Shown: piece after piece, positions 1-7,137 of the stretch
Position numbering within the stretch: the stretch's first letter is position 1
Layout: the number at the start of each line of letters is the position of its first letter
Assembly (NCBI GenBank): GCA_964432565.1
Contig: CAYSOA010000028.1
Coordinates: 1-27,916, forward strand
Source: CAIOHW01 sp964432565
GTDB lineage: Bacteria > Bdellovibrionota > UBA1018
DNA length: 27,916 bases
Reading direction: 5' to 3'
The notes under the pieces: generated by a model
What the model saw: only the letters and a program-made list of their open reading frames with translations
Told to the model about the DNA's origin: nothing
Database searches by the model: none
Translations under genes and position numbers: made by a program

Positions 1-829
1 CAGCAACGCCGTCGTTGGTCCAGTACAGCTTCATTCGAAGCAGAACGGGGTAGAGAGTGCGGCCCCGTCGCGTGACGGGGTCGAGGCGGTCCTGCTTTCG
101 AATCGGAAGCAGGCGATAGCCCGCGATGGGGTGATTCCACACCTGGTCACCGGCGAATTTGTCGATGATCACCGACGTGCCCATCAGGCCCACGTAGTTG
201 GTCAGGATGTTGAAAAAGGCGCGGGGCGTGAGGTCCCAGAAGGCGTCGTAGGTCGTTCCGGTGCCATAATCGAGGGGTTTTCTGGCTTCCCTGCTTGAAG
301 GGTCGTAAACCCAGTCGCCTGTCGCTGTGCCCTTGTCGGTTTCTCCGGCAAAAAGCGAGTCGCTGTCCATCCAAAGCTCGGTGAGATAGGCCTTCTGGTC
401 GGCGACGCTGAAGGTCTTGCCGTCTTTTCGGAGTTCCGAACGCGGTTCGACTTCCTTGATGGCGGCGGCTGCCCAGGCGTTGCAGTGCCCCCACCAGTCC
501 TTGCAGCCCTGCCGGTATTTCGAGTCGACGTTTCCGCACGAGTGATTTTCTTTTTCCCAGCTGGTGGCAAGCAGTCTTCCGCCGTTGAAGGCGCGGTCAT
601 AGCGCTCGGCAGGCGAGGGGTCCTGTTCCGACGTATCGGCGATGCCATCGTAGCCGTAGGGAAAAAACGATCCCGCCCACGGAATCTGCTCGGGCTGCAC
701 GGCCCGATCGGCGTGATTGTAGAGCGTGGCGAAATCGAGGCTCCGCATGCGAAAGTTTCCGGTCTCGTTCGCGTGAACCAGCGAAGTCGAGAAGAGGGCT
801 ACAAGCGTGGATGATAGCAGGAGTTTCAT
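1..829 (-). CDS. Secreted transglutaminase-elicitor-like protein (3' end cut by window edge)
   Basis: The reading frame is open from an ATG at 829 down to the window edge, giving 276 residues with no stop, so the C-terminus is missing. The N-terminus (MKLLLSS...SLVHA) is a Sec signal peptide with probable cleavage after A20, so the product is exported. Visible motifs are IPWAGSFFPYG (about 49-59), SPAERYDRAF (about 72-81) and WWGHCNAWAAAAI (about 112-124). This order resembles the transglutaminase-elicitor family (TGase_elicitor), where the Cys of the WWG-C-WA motif would be the nucleophile, here C116. A later NHP tripeptide could carry the catalytic His. The start is preceded by an AGAGG Shine-Dalgarno, and the upstream lipoprotein gene stops only 5 bases before it, so the two probably form an operon. 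The family call is from memory of the motif; the open frame and signal peptide are read directly. Confidence 0.6.
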   Translation of the reverse strand, partial: MKLLLSSTLVALFSTSLVHANETGNFRMRSLDFATLYNHADRAVQPEQIPWAGSFFPYGYDGIADTSEQDPSPAERYDRAFNGGRLLATSWEKENHSCGNVDSKYRQGCKDWWGHCNAWAAAAIKEVEPRSELRKDGKTFSVADQKAYLTELWMDSDSLFAGETDKGTATGDWVYDPSSREARKPLDYGTGTTYDAFWDLTPRAFFNILTNYVGLMGTSVIIDKFAGDQVWNHPIAGYRLLPIRKQDRLDPVTRRGRTLYPVLLRMKLYWTNDGVA

Positions 830-834
830 GGTCA

Positions 835-1716
835 TTACCTCTTCACCGTCACGGCGAAAAATCGGGGGTTGTCGATTACGGTGGGCCAGGCATCTCCGTC
901 GCACCAGGCGACCGTGTTGGCGTTGCCGTAGAGGTCGCGGTAGCGGTACTGTTTTGCGCGCGAGCAGCTCGAGGCGCGAAACTTCTTCAGCTTCGAGCGA
1001 ACGTAGGGGTCGCTGGGAATCGGAAGCGCAGCGGTTTCGGTCACCGTCATGTCGGCGTGGGGAATGTCGATCGGAAAGAGCGTGAGCCCTGAGGACAGGG
1101 GCTCGAGCTCATCCCATTTCAAGTGGGTCGTATCGGCTTTTCTTCGTGCTCGATAGATCTCGATGTCGAGTCCGTGCGCGCGGTAGTTCGAGTCGAGATA
1201 GGTGCGTGCAGAGAGCAGGTCACCCGCCTTGCGGTTGCCGGCCTGGATCTGAGGGGCGATCTGGCGAATCTCGAAGATGCCGCAATCGAGTTCGGGATGA
1301 AGGTCTGCCGAGAAGGCTTCGCGATGATTCCACTGGGACGAATTCTCCTGAAGCAGCTTTCGGCAATTGAGCAGGCGCTGTGCCGTTGCGGCAAAACGAA
1401 TGGGTGAGCCGAAAACCTGCACGACCGGCTCAGCGTTCATGGCGGCGCGGTTCGAGACCTTCGGAAAGACCAGGATCTCGGTGCGTCCGCGAAGTTTCGA
1501 GAAGCGAGCCTTCAGGGGGGCGGAAGGCTGGGACGCGGGAAGGCGATTGCCTGGAGTGCGCGCTTCGAGTTCATCGAGTCTTTCGAAAGCTTGGTTCACG
1601 GCCCGGTCGAGGGCCGCCGTATTTTCGACCGGTGTCGTCGCAAAAAAACCGCTGCCTGTGGCGCAGCCCGAAACCGCGAGAGCGGCTCCGATCCAGAGTC
1701 GATTCAGTCGTTTCAT
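835..1716 (-). CDS. Lipoprotein of unknown function
   Basis: This 293-residue protein begins with a charged, hydrophobic leader and a lipobox VSGC (residues 15-18), so it is probably lipid-anchored at C18. It has several cysteines (C118, C145 and a later pair around a YRYRDLYG segment) that could form disulfides in the periplasm. I do not recognise a catalytic motif. The start ATG is preceded by AAGGGG about 10 bases upstream. The gene ends 5 bases before the start of the transglutaminase-elicitor-like gene, so the two are likely co-transcribed and may act together outside the inner membrane. That partnership is inferred only from spacing. Confidence 0.7.
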   Translation of the reverse strand: MKRLNRLWIGAALAVSGCATGSGFFATTPVENTAALDRAVNQAFERLDELEARTPGNRLPASQPSAPLKARFSKLRGRTEILVFPKVSNRAAMNAEPVVQVFGSPIRFAATAQRLLNCRKLLQENSSQWNHREAFSADLHPELDCGIFEIRQIAPQIQAGNRKAGDLLSARTYLDSNYRAHGLDIEIYRARRKADTTHLKWDELEPLSSGLTLFPIDIPHADMTVTETAALPIPSDPYVRSKLKKFRASSCSRAKQYRYRDLYGNANTVAWCDGDAWPTVIDNPRFFAVTVKR

Positions 1717-1810
1717 GAAGTCAGGCCCCCTTCAGCCTCGTTGACCAGTGTGAGGGTTTTGGAGTGGGGGCTCAAGATGTCATCGGAATGACTGAAAACG
1801 CTGTGGACTA

Positions 1811-1823
1811 ACGCATTGCATTA
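1811..1823 (+). promoter_or_regulatory. 13-bp motif ACGCATTGCATTA, copy 1
   Basis: The 13-mer ACGCATTGCATTA begins 54 bases before the ATG at 1865. The identical 13-mer lies in the same orientation 49 bases before the lipocalin gene. Both genes encode exported proteins and both have a GGAGG Shine-Dalgarno. It contains TTGCAT, which could act as a -35 hexamer, but no clear -10 follows in either copy. It may be a promoter element or a regulator site. Confidence 0.4.
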
Positions 1824-1864
1824 ATGTAGCTGAGGCTCATTTCAAAGCCTTTCGGAGGTTGTCG

Positions 1865-2359
1865 ATGCGCTCAGTAGCTCAAGGGGTTCTGGTTTTGGTC
1901 CTGATGGCGGCCACTTCGGTCGAGGCCGCTCAAGTGGTGCTCTCGTCGGAGAGCCGGATTCCAGGATTCGGGTCTCTGCCCCAAAAAGCCGAACAGGTGC
2001 TGGACCTGCTCGAAACCGATGAAGATCGCTTGGACCTTTTTTCGGCCCGGCTGACCCTCAGGCCCGGCGAGCGACTGGTTCAGGCGATCAAGCAGACGGT
2101 TTTCATCCAGCGTGCCCAGCAGGGCCCCTACAACATTCCCGACGGGTTGGTGGTCCGTCCGGTCGACGGCCGCTATCAGCAGCTGGCCGTGAGTCTTCTC
2201 GAAGTGCTGGGTGCCGAGCAGGAGCGCTCGCTGACGAGCTACCAGTACGGCGACAGCAACTCGTTTGGGGGCTGTAACGGCGTGGTTTTCGCGCACCCCG
2301 TCTCGGCAAACGGCCAGATCGTCGATGTGACCTTCCTCGGACGCTGCTGGGCGGAGTGA
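1865..2359 (+). CDS. Small exported protein of unknown function
   Basis: A 164-residue protein with a clear Sec signal peptide (MRSVAQGVLVLVLMAATSVEAAQ, cleavage likely near residue 21). The ATG at 1865 is chosen because GGAGG sits at 1854-1858, six bases upstream; the TTG two codons earlier is too close to that site. The mature part has no motif I recognise. The C-terminal half holds two cysteines, in GGCNG and in GRCWAE near the end, that could pair in the periplasm. It stands alone on the plus strand between a divergent lipoprotein gene and the repeat array in front of the DUF4143 ATPase gene. Confidence 0.7.
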   Translation: MRSVAQGVLVLVLMAATSVEAAQVVLSSESRIPGFGSLPQKAEQVLDLLETDEDRLDLFSARLTLRPGERLVQAIKQTVFIQRAQQGPYNIPDGLVVRPVDGRYQQLAVSLLEVLGAEQERSLTSYQYGDSNSFGGCNGVVFAHPVSANGQIVDVTFLGRCWAE

Positions 2360-2360
2360 T

Positions 2361-2425
2361 ATGATTTTGACCCACGATGTGGGCTGAAAGTGGTGATTTC
2401 GACCCACAGAGTGGGTCAAAATCAT
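2361..2425. repeat. Array of inverted and direct repeats (GACCCAC/GTGGGTC) before the ATPase gene
   Basis: The 15-mer ATGATTTTGACCCAC (2361-2375) is perfectly inverted at 2411-2425. Inside lies GATTTCGACCCAC (2395-2407), a 12/13 direct copy, and GTGGGCTGAAA (2379-2389), an imperfect inverted copy. The half-sites pair as two adjacent hairpins or dyads: GACCCAC-GAT-GTGGGCT (2369-2385) and GACCCAC-AGA-GTGGGTC (2401-2417). Their centres are 32 bp apart, about three helical turns. No T-run follows either hairpin, so a terminator is unlikely. The arrangement looks like a two-dyad operator. Tandem GACCCAC-type sites can also occur at the ends of IS21-like elements, but no istA/istB is present here. 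Confidence 0.75.
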
Positions 2426-2460
2426 TGCGATGGATGGTCCTTCCGGTTAGACTCAAGGGC

Positions 2461-3627
2461 ATGCAACTTCGAACGCTGCAGGCTTTGCTCGAAGCCAAGC
2501 TTCAGACGACCCCCAAGAGCATTCTGCTGATCGGCCCTCGCCAGACGGGCAAGAGCACCCTGCTCAAGTCACTCGGAGTCTCGCTCGAAATCAATTTCGC
2601 CAATGAGGCGACCTACCGTGCCCACCTCAAAGACCCCTCTTTGCTGGAGTCGCTGGTCTTGGGGATGAAGCCCCGTCAGGAGGAGCTAAGAGTTCTGATT
2701 GATGAAGTGCAGCGACTTCCAGCGACACTCAATACCGTTCAGGCCTTGATCGACTCTTATCCCAGGGTGCGGTTTCTACTCACCGCGTCTTCGGCCCGAA
2801 AGCTCAAGCGAGGTCAGGTCAATCTGCTGCCCGGTAGAGTTTTTCGGTTTGATCTTTTTCCGATGACTTATGGCGAGCTCGCGCAGCGCTGGGATCTCAC
2901 CCGGGCCCTGACGGTCGGCACGCTGCCCGAAGTGTATCTCACCGACTATGGGCCCGAGCTTCTTTCGAACTATGTCGACGCCTATCTTCGCGAAGAGATT
3001 CAGGCAGAAGCGCTGGTTCGGAACGTCGAAAGTTTTGCGAGGTTTCTCGACCTGGCAGCCGAATGTTCGGGGCAGTGGATCAACTACACCCAGCTGGCGT
3101 CCGATTCCGAAATTCCGAAGGAAACCCTGCGTCGGTATTACGACGTGCTGGAGGATACGCTGCTGGTTCGCAGGCTTCCGGGGTTTGACGAGATCAAGGG
3201 CAGTCGAAAGGCCCTGCAGCGCGAGAAAATTCTGTTTTTCGATGTCGGCGTTCGAAACGCCGTGCTGGGACAGCAAAAGAATGTTTTCACCGACCGCCAG
3301 CTTGGGGAGCTCTTTGAGCAGTTGCTGATCGGTCAGGTCTTTGCTGCCAACAGTTACGGACAGCACGGTTGGAAGCTCTACTCGTTTCGTGACGACTTGA
3401 AGCGCGAAGTCGACCTGATCATCGACCGAGGGACGGAGCTCTGGGCGGTTGAAATCAAGTACACGACTCGGTTTGACCCCCGTGATCTGGCGGGGCTGCG
3501 GGCGTTCGCGTCAGTCGCAAAGAAACCGGTTCGATCGGTTCTGGTGTATCGGGGCACTGACCGTCAGCTTCGCGATGGCGTCGAAGTGCTGCCCTACACG
3601 GATTTTTTAAACGAAATTCAAAGCTGA
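2461..3627 (+). CDS. AAA-type ATPase with C-terminal DUF4143 domain
   Basis: A 388-residue P-loop ATPase. The Walker A motif is GPRQTGKST (25-33) and the Walker B motif is VLIDEVQ (D81-E82). It is followed by the SARKLKRG and LPGRVFRFDLFPMTYGEL segments typical of AAA_14 ATPases. The C-terminus carries a DUF4143 domain with the nuclease-like strand pattern EVDLIIDRG...WAVEIKYTT. These proteins are widespread, often multicopy, and of unknown role; some are suspected to be mobile or toxin-antitoxin-like. The start at 2461 places the P-loop about 25 residues in, as usual. A further ATG at 2434 is possible; neither has a well-spaced Shine-Dalgarno. The repeat array at 2361-2425 lies directly upstream and probably controls the gene. 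The 3' end overlaps the convergent esterase gene by 10 bp. Confidence 0.85.
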   Translation: MQLRTLQALLEAKLQTTPKSILLIGPRQTGKSTLLKSLGVSLEINFANEATYRAHLKDPSLLESLVLGMKPRQEELRVLIDEVQRLPATLNTVQALIDSYPRVRFLLTASSARKLKRGQVNLLPGRVFRFDLFPMTYGELAQRWDLTRALTVGTLPEVYLTDYGPELLSNYVDAYLREEIQAEALVRNVESFARFLDLAAECSGQWINYTQLASDSEIPKETLRRYYDVLEDTLLVRRLPGFDEIKGSRKALQREKILFFDVGVRNAVLGQQKNVFTDRQLGELFEQLLIGQVFAANSYGQHGWKLYSFRDDLKREVDLIIDRGTELWAVEIKYTTRFDPRDLAGLRAFASVAKKPVRSVLVYRGTDRQLRDGVEVLPYTDFLNEIQS

Positions 3628-4286
3628 TTCAGCGCATCGGTCACGGCAGCGCGAATGCGGTCATCGATTCGGTGCGTGGCGCCCCCGATCATCGAAAAGC
3701 TGCCCGCGACTCCGGTGGCGATGAGGCGTTCGTGCGAGTCACTGGCGTTTTCGGGATTCACCGATTCGTCCGCCGAGCCGTGCACTGCATCGACGCGGTA
3801 AGGAACGCTGTTCGGCAGACGTCCCGGAATTTCATCCACGAGGTACTCGCAACCGACGCCGACAAACTGCCGTACCTCTGAAAGCCGTGCTGCAGCGATC
3901 GGGGCAAGAAAGCCTCCTTGCGAAAAGCCGATGATGCGCTTGGGCAGGTGGGCCACGCCGAGCGCCTCGAGTCCGCTGGCCAGAAACTGCACGGCGGGCT
4001 TCATGTCGATGAAGTACTCGTCGGTGGACGGGTCGTAGAAATACCACGAGAAGGTCGCCGTATAGCCGGCATCGGTCTTGACCGGCATGGGAAAGGGGCC
4101 GTTGGGTGCGATCAGAATACTTCGCGCTCGAAGCGCTTCGGGAATGGCGGGCCGCAGCTTGCGCAAAATGCGCTCGCCGCTTTCGGCAAAGCCATGCAGC
4201 AGCAGAATCAGTTCGGAGGCCTCACCGGCAGGTTTTTCGACAAGCGCGTCCATCGGAAGGCTGAGAGTGGTCGAGATGCGGGGCAT
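3618..4286 (-). CDS. Alpha/beta hydrolase, phospholipase/carboxylesterase family
   Basis: A 222-residue serine hydrolase. The nucleophile elbow GFSQGG gives S122, with D173 (VHGSADESV) and H205 (GATHRID) as the likely triad and HGF (31-33) as oxyanion region. Length and motif order match the small carboxylesterase/lysophospholipase family (YpfH/Est-like). No signal peptide is present, so it is cytoplasmic. The ATG at 4286 is chosen because the longer GTG start at 4322 would lie inside the terminator hairpin of the upstream porin gene. The chosen start has no Shine-Dalgarno, but TATACT (4295-4300 on this strand) ends 8 bases before the ATG, so the message may be leaderless. The substrate cannot be read from the sequence. 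Confidence 0.85.
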   Translation of the reverse strand: MPRISTTLSLPMDALVEKPAGEASELILLLHGFAESGERILRKLRPAIPEALRARSILIAPNGPFPMPVKTDAGYTATFSWYFYDPSTDEYFIDMKPAVQFLASGLEALGVAHLPKRIIGFSQGGFLAPIAAARLSEVRQFVGVGCEYLVDEIPGRLPNSVPYRVDAVHGSADESVNPENASDSHERLIATGVAGSFSMIGGATHRIDDRIRAAVTDALNQL

Positions 4287-4294
4287 GGATTTCG

Positions 4295-4300
4295 AGTATA
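4295..4300 (-). promoter_or_regulatory. Candidate -10 box TATACT before the esterase gene
   Basis: TATACT lies just downstream of the porin terminator and 8 bases before the esterase ATG. A GTGGCA hexamer 16 bases further upstream (4317-4322) is a weak -35 and falls inside the terminator hairpin. Transcription would begin at or next to the start codon. Confidence 0.4.
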
Positions 4301-4302
4301 AG

Positions 4303-4332
4303 AAAAGGCCCGGTGTTGCCACCGGGCCTTTT
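4303..4332 (-). terminator. Rho-independent terminator of the FadL-family gene
   Basis: A perfect 13-bp stem, AAAAGGCCCGGTG (4303-4315) pairing with CACCGGGCCTTTT (4320-4332), with a 4-base loop. It is GC-rich with a T-run at the 3' side on either strand, and lies 24 bases beyond the stop of the minus-strand porin gene. Confidence 0.85.
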
Positions 4333-4356
4333 CGTTTTGCGTGGGGCGTGAGCCGC

Positions 4357-5604
4357 TTAGAAGCGGTAGTTCAGGCCAGTGTGCAGCATGTAGCCGGTGA
4401 GCGTGTAGTCGCCGGTGTTGGCGTCGCCGCCTGCTTCGCCAGCGCCGCTGGTCATCGAGTATTCACCCGCGATGTTCAGCTCGAGGTTCGAACCGAGGTT
4501 CGTCCCGAAGCCTGCCGTGATGGTGTGACCCGCACCCGGAGGGGTGAGGGTGGCCGAAGCGTACTTCGCATTCGTCACCTGCGAGGTGTAGACGTAGCCG
4601 GCACGGTAGGTCCAGTCAGAAGACGGCGCATACCTGAAGCCGGCGCGAACGTTCGACTGATTCTTCCAGTTAAAGGAAAGATCACTGATCTTCGTTGCGC
4701 CTACAGTTCCACTTACAGCGACGGTCTCAATCTGTGCGTAGTTGGTCCAGACGTACTCGAGAGCGGTCGTCCACTCCGAGTTGATGGCGTAGTGACCTCC
4801 CACTGCCAGCTGTGCTGGAAGAGAGGTGCTCACAGAACTTGTTGAGCTAGTGGATGCATCCGACCCGTCTAAAATAGATTTAGCCGAGAGCGATCCCTCA
4901 GCGGTGAAGTCTACGGCTGAGCGATAAGACGCTCCGAGACCCCAGGAGTTGTCATCCGCTACGTATTGCACGCCTGCGCGAAAGCCAGAAAACGACGTCG
5001 CTTTGAGGTCTTTCAAGTTATAGACAGACAGAGTCGATCCAATGGTAGCTTCTGCTCCTTTGAAGTCTGCATTCACTTGGGTGGCACGCCAGGCGGCACC
5101 GACGCTCAGGCCCGGCATGATCTTGTAGCCAATGCCGACGCTGGCTTCCATGGCGGACAATTCGCTACCCAGTTCGGTGCTCGCTACTGCACCTACGGTC
5201 TGGTTCTCGTACAAGGACTTCGCCCCGCCAGCGACGTAGGCACCCACACCGATGGTCAGAGACTCGTTGATGCCGTAGTTGGCCATCGCACCGAAGAGGG
5301 GCGAGACCGTTGTGGTGCTGTTGAGGGTGGTATCATTGCTGACAAGCGGACCACTCAGCTTCGAGACCGTCGGCGAAACGTTGATGCTGACTTCGTTGGC
5401 GCTACCGGCGAGACCGGCAGGGTTGAAGTACAGGGCTTCTGCGCCGCTGGCGGACGAAACGGCTGCACCGCCTTGGCCGGCGTATTTTCCGGACCAGAGA
5501 ATCGATTTTTCAAAACCTGCTGCCAATGCCGACTGTCCGCTCAGAATCGAGAGGACCACTGCGCTCGCGAGCGCTTCCTTCTTATGACGAAGAATCATCT
5601 TCAT
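4357..5604 (-). CDS. FadL/OmpP1-family outer-membrane transporter
   Basis: A 415-residue protein with a signal peptide (cleavage after SALA, residue 28) and a C-terminal NYRF ending typical of an outer-membrane barrel. The N-terminal part has the family hallmark GAEALYFNPAG (about 54-64), with the NPA tripeptide seen in FadL and TodX channels. Alternating strand patterns continue to the end (for example YRAGYVYTSQ, LNIAGEYSM). FadL proteins take up long-chain fatty acids and other hydrophobic molecules across the outer membrane; the substrate here is unknown. An AAGGAG lies 3 bases before the ATG at 5604 and 9 bases before an ATG at 5598, so the true start may be 5598. The gene is monocistronic, flanked by terminators. 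Confidence 0.88.
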   Translation of the reverse strand: MKMILRHKKEALASAVVLSILSGQSALAAGFEKSILWSGKYAGQGGAAVSSASGAEALYFNPAGLAGSANEVSINVSPTVSKLSGPLVSNDTTLNSTTTVSPLFGAMANYGINESLTIGVGAYVAGGAKSLYENQTVGAVASTELGSELSAMEASVGIGYKIMPGLSVGAAWRATQVNADFKGAEATIGSTLSVYNLKDLKATSFSGFRAGVQYVADDNSWGLGASYRSAVDFTAEGSLSAKSILDGSDASTSSTSSVSTSLPAQLAVGGHYAINSEWTTALEYVWTNYAQIETVAVSGTVGATKISDLSFNWKNQSNVRAGFRYAPSSDWTYRAGYVYTSQVTNAKYASATLTPPGAGHTITAGFGTNLGSNLELNIAGEYSMTSGAGEAGGDANTGDYTLTGYMLHTGLNYRF

Positions 5605-5684
5605 GCTCTCCTTGCATGGTTGAACTGCACATCCTTGTGGATTCGTTTTTCAGTGTGAGGGCGGCCGTGAGCGCCGTAAAGCGC

Positions 5685-5723
5685 CAAATAAAAACGGTGG
5701 GCAGGAAAATCCTGCCCACCGTT
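5685..5723 (-). terminator. Rho-independent terminator of the lipocalin gene
   Basis: A perfect 14-bp stem, AACGGTGGGCAGGA (5693-5706) with TCCTGCCCACCGTT (5710-5723) and an AAA loop. On the minus strand it is followed by TTTTTATTT, and it begins 25 bases after the lipocalin stop. Confidence 0.9.
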
Positions 5724-5747
5724 CGGTAATCAACTGAGTCGATAGAA

Positions 5748-6329
5748 TCAGAGCGTTTCGGGTTGAAGCATCTTCACGAGGCGCGAGACGTCGAAGCCTT
5801 GTTCGGCAACCCGATGGAGAATCTCGGCATAGACGGTTTCGTCCAGGGTCGTTTCGCGGCTGAGCACCCAGAGGTACTCGCGGTCGGGCGAGCCGACCAC
5901 GGCGTACTCGTAGTTCTCTCCGAGATCGATGATCCAGTAGTCGCCGTAGAACGGCCAGAAGAACGACACCTTGAGCTTCGAGTTGCTCTGGGTGTCGACC
6001 ACCTTGGCCTTGCCCCGGGCCACCTTGGGTTCGCCGTCGAGCGAGTCGAGAAAGCACTCGTTCAGCACTCCGATCGTACCATCGTCATTGGCCGTGTAGG
6101 TGGCTCGCGTTCCGGTGCAGCCCTTGGCAAACCGCTGCGGAAACGACGAGATCTCATACCAGCGCCCGAGGTAGCGACTGAGGTCGACGTAGGGCACCGT
6201 GCGTACTTCGGGAAGCTGCGGCTTTTTGCCAAAGGCGTGGGCCGAGCTCGAGACGCCGAGCGTGGCGAGCACCCCTCCGAGAATCGTCGAGAGCCAGCGG
6301 GCGGATTTCGAAACCTGAGAACGCTTCAT
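5748..6329 (-). CDS. blc: Bacterial lipocalin (Blc-like), periplasmic
   Basis: A 193-residue protein with a Sec signal peptide ending AHA (30-32). The lipocalin signature GRWYEI is at 55-60. The family's later blocks follow: GKAKVVD, FFWPFYGDYWIIDL, YEYAVVGSPDREYLWVLSR and a C-terminal helix (AEILHRVAEQGFDVSRLV). Blc proteins bind fatty acids or lysophospholipids and are linked to membrane maintenance under stress. E. coli Blc is a lipoprotein, but no lipobox is seen here, so this form should be soluble in the periplasm. GGAGG lies six bases before the ATG. The gene lies next to a FadL-type transporter gene; both products handle hydrophobic ligands, but each has its own terminator, so they are separate transcripts. 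Confidence 0.92.
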   Translation of the reverse strand: MKRSQVSKSARWLSTILGGVLATLGVSSSAHAFGKKPQLPEVRTVPYVDLSRYLGRWYEISSFPQRFAKGCTGTRATYTANDDGTIGVLNECFLDSLDGEPKVARGKAKVVDTQSNSKLKVSFFWPFYGDYWIIDLGENYEYAVVGSPDREYLWVLSRETTLDETVYAEILHRVAEQGFDVSRLVKMLQPETL

Positions 6330-6365
6330 GGGATACCTCCGTTGAGAACCGTTAGCTAGCAGGAG

Positions 6366-6378
6366 TAATGCAATGCGT
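6366..6378 (-). promoter_or_regulatory. 13-bp motif ACGCATTGCATTA, copy 2
   Basis: On the minus strand this is the same 13-mer found before the exported protein gene at 1865. Here it begins 49 bases before the lipocalin ATG. The sequences around the two copies are otherwise different, so the match is not an extended duplication. Confidence 0.4.
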
Positions 6379-6397
6379 CAATCGGCTTCGCCCCGCC

Positions 6398-7018
6398 TTA
6401 GCGGCAGACCGTCAGGGCGCGCACTTCCTGAAAGCGGTCGGTGTACTGTCCCGCGGCCGAGGCCAGCTCGATCCAGCTGCGATCGACGAGACGAGCATCT
6501 ACCGTGTAGTTTCGGGTGACGGTCGCGTATTCCATCCGGCGCAGACCCGAACGGGGAATCGAAATCCAGCTGTCACTGCAGATCAGCCGTCCGTACCGAG
6601 TCGTGTAGCAGCTCGTGTGGCGCTCCTGCTCGTAGTAGGTGCAGCGTTCGAGTGAAACGGTGGTCTCGCGGGCTTCACAGTCGGGATTGCAGACCAGAGA
6701 ACGAGCCACGCTGATGCCGATGTCCTGCCCGGTCTTTTCAGGAAGTGCCACGAGGCGTCCGGTCTTTTTTTCGAACTTGGCCTTCTTGAAGGCCACGATC
6801 TGGCCGCCCAGTTCGAGTTCAATGGTGCGATTCTTCGCGATGTAGGTGGCGGCGGCGCGAACCGGCGTTCCGGCTTCAAAAGTGACGGGCTCGCCGGTCG
6901 TGGCACGAAGCTCGAACTTCTGGCTCGGCGTGATCTCGACGCCGAAGGGGCCCATGTTTTTTCCGCAGGCGCTGAGGCCCAGGGCGGCGGTCAAAAGAAC
7001 GGTCAGGCGGGTGAGCGA
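6398..7018 (-). CDS. Cys-containing lipoprotein, start lost in assembly gap
   Basis: The readable part is 206 residues and begins SLTRLTVLLTAALGLSACGKN, a lipoprotein signal peptide with lipobox LSAC. Only a few residues before it, including the start codon, are hidden in the N run at 7019-7118. The mature protein has a beta-rich middle (TIELELGGQIVAFKKAKFEKKTG) and a cluster of cysteines in the second half: CNPDC, RCTYYEQERHTSCYTTRYGRLIC, and a last one one residue from the end. No known domain is recognised. The disulfide-rich half suggests an extracytoplasmic, possibly outer-membrane-anchored protein. The stop is 68 bases before the lipocalin start. Confidence 0.7.
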   Translation of the reverse strand, partial: SLTRLTVLLTAALGLSACGKNMGPFGVEITPSQKFELRATTGEPVTFEAGTPVRAAATYIAKNRTIELELGGQIVAFKKAKFEKKTGRLVALPEKTGQDIGISVARSLVCNPDCEARETTVSLERCTYYEQERHTSCYTTRYGRLICSDSWISIPRSGLRRMEYATVTRNYTVDARLVDRSWIELASAAGQYTDRFQEVRALTVCR

Positions 7019-7118
7019 NNNNNNNNNNNNNNNNNNNNNNNNNNNNNNNNNNNNNNNNNNNNNNNNNNNNNNNNNNNNNNNNNNNNNNNNNNNNNNNNNN
7101 NNNNNNNNNNNNNNNNNN
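7019..7118. other. Assembly gap of 100 N
   Basis: Exactly 100 unknown bases. This is the placeholder length commonly used for scaffold gaps, so the real distance is unknown. It hides the start of the minus-strand lipoprotein gene and the -35 region of the plus-strand acylase gene. Confidence 0.95.
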
Positions 7119-7119
7119 A

Positions 7120-7129
7120 GGGGTAGAGT
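7120..7129 (+). promoter_or_regulatory. Candidate -10 region GGGGTAGAGT before the acylase gene
   Basis: TAGAGT (7124-7129) ends 8 bases before the ATG at 7138, and no Shine-Dalgarno is present. The same 10-mer GGGGTAGAGT occurs 7 bases before the SDR gene start at 20078. The -35 position falls in the N gap. Confidence 0.35.
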
Positions 7130-7137
7130 GCCGCCAT

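Noticed and set aside
202..648. Alternative minus-strand frames within 147-648
   Set aside because: They overlap the exported transglutaminase-elicitor-like frame, which is open from 829 to the edge and has a signal peptide and family motifs.
1804..1821. Sigma-54 promoter (TGG...TTGCA) before the gene at 1865
   Set aside because: The distance between GG and GC is 13 instead of the required 12, and the second copy of the motif before the lipocalin gene lacks the GG.
2361..2425. End of an IS21-like insertion sequence
   Set aside because: No istA or istB gene and no second end are found in the window; the ATPase next to it is of the DUF4143 type, not IstB.
4287..4322. Longer esterase start at GTG 4322
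   Set aside because: This would place the porin terminator hairpin inside the coding sequence; the ATG at 4286 with TATACT upstream is more likely.
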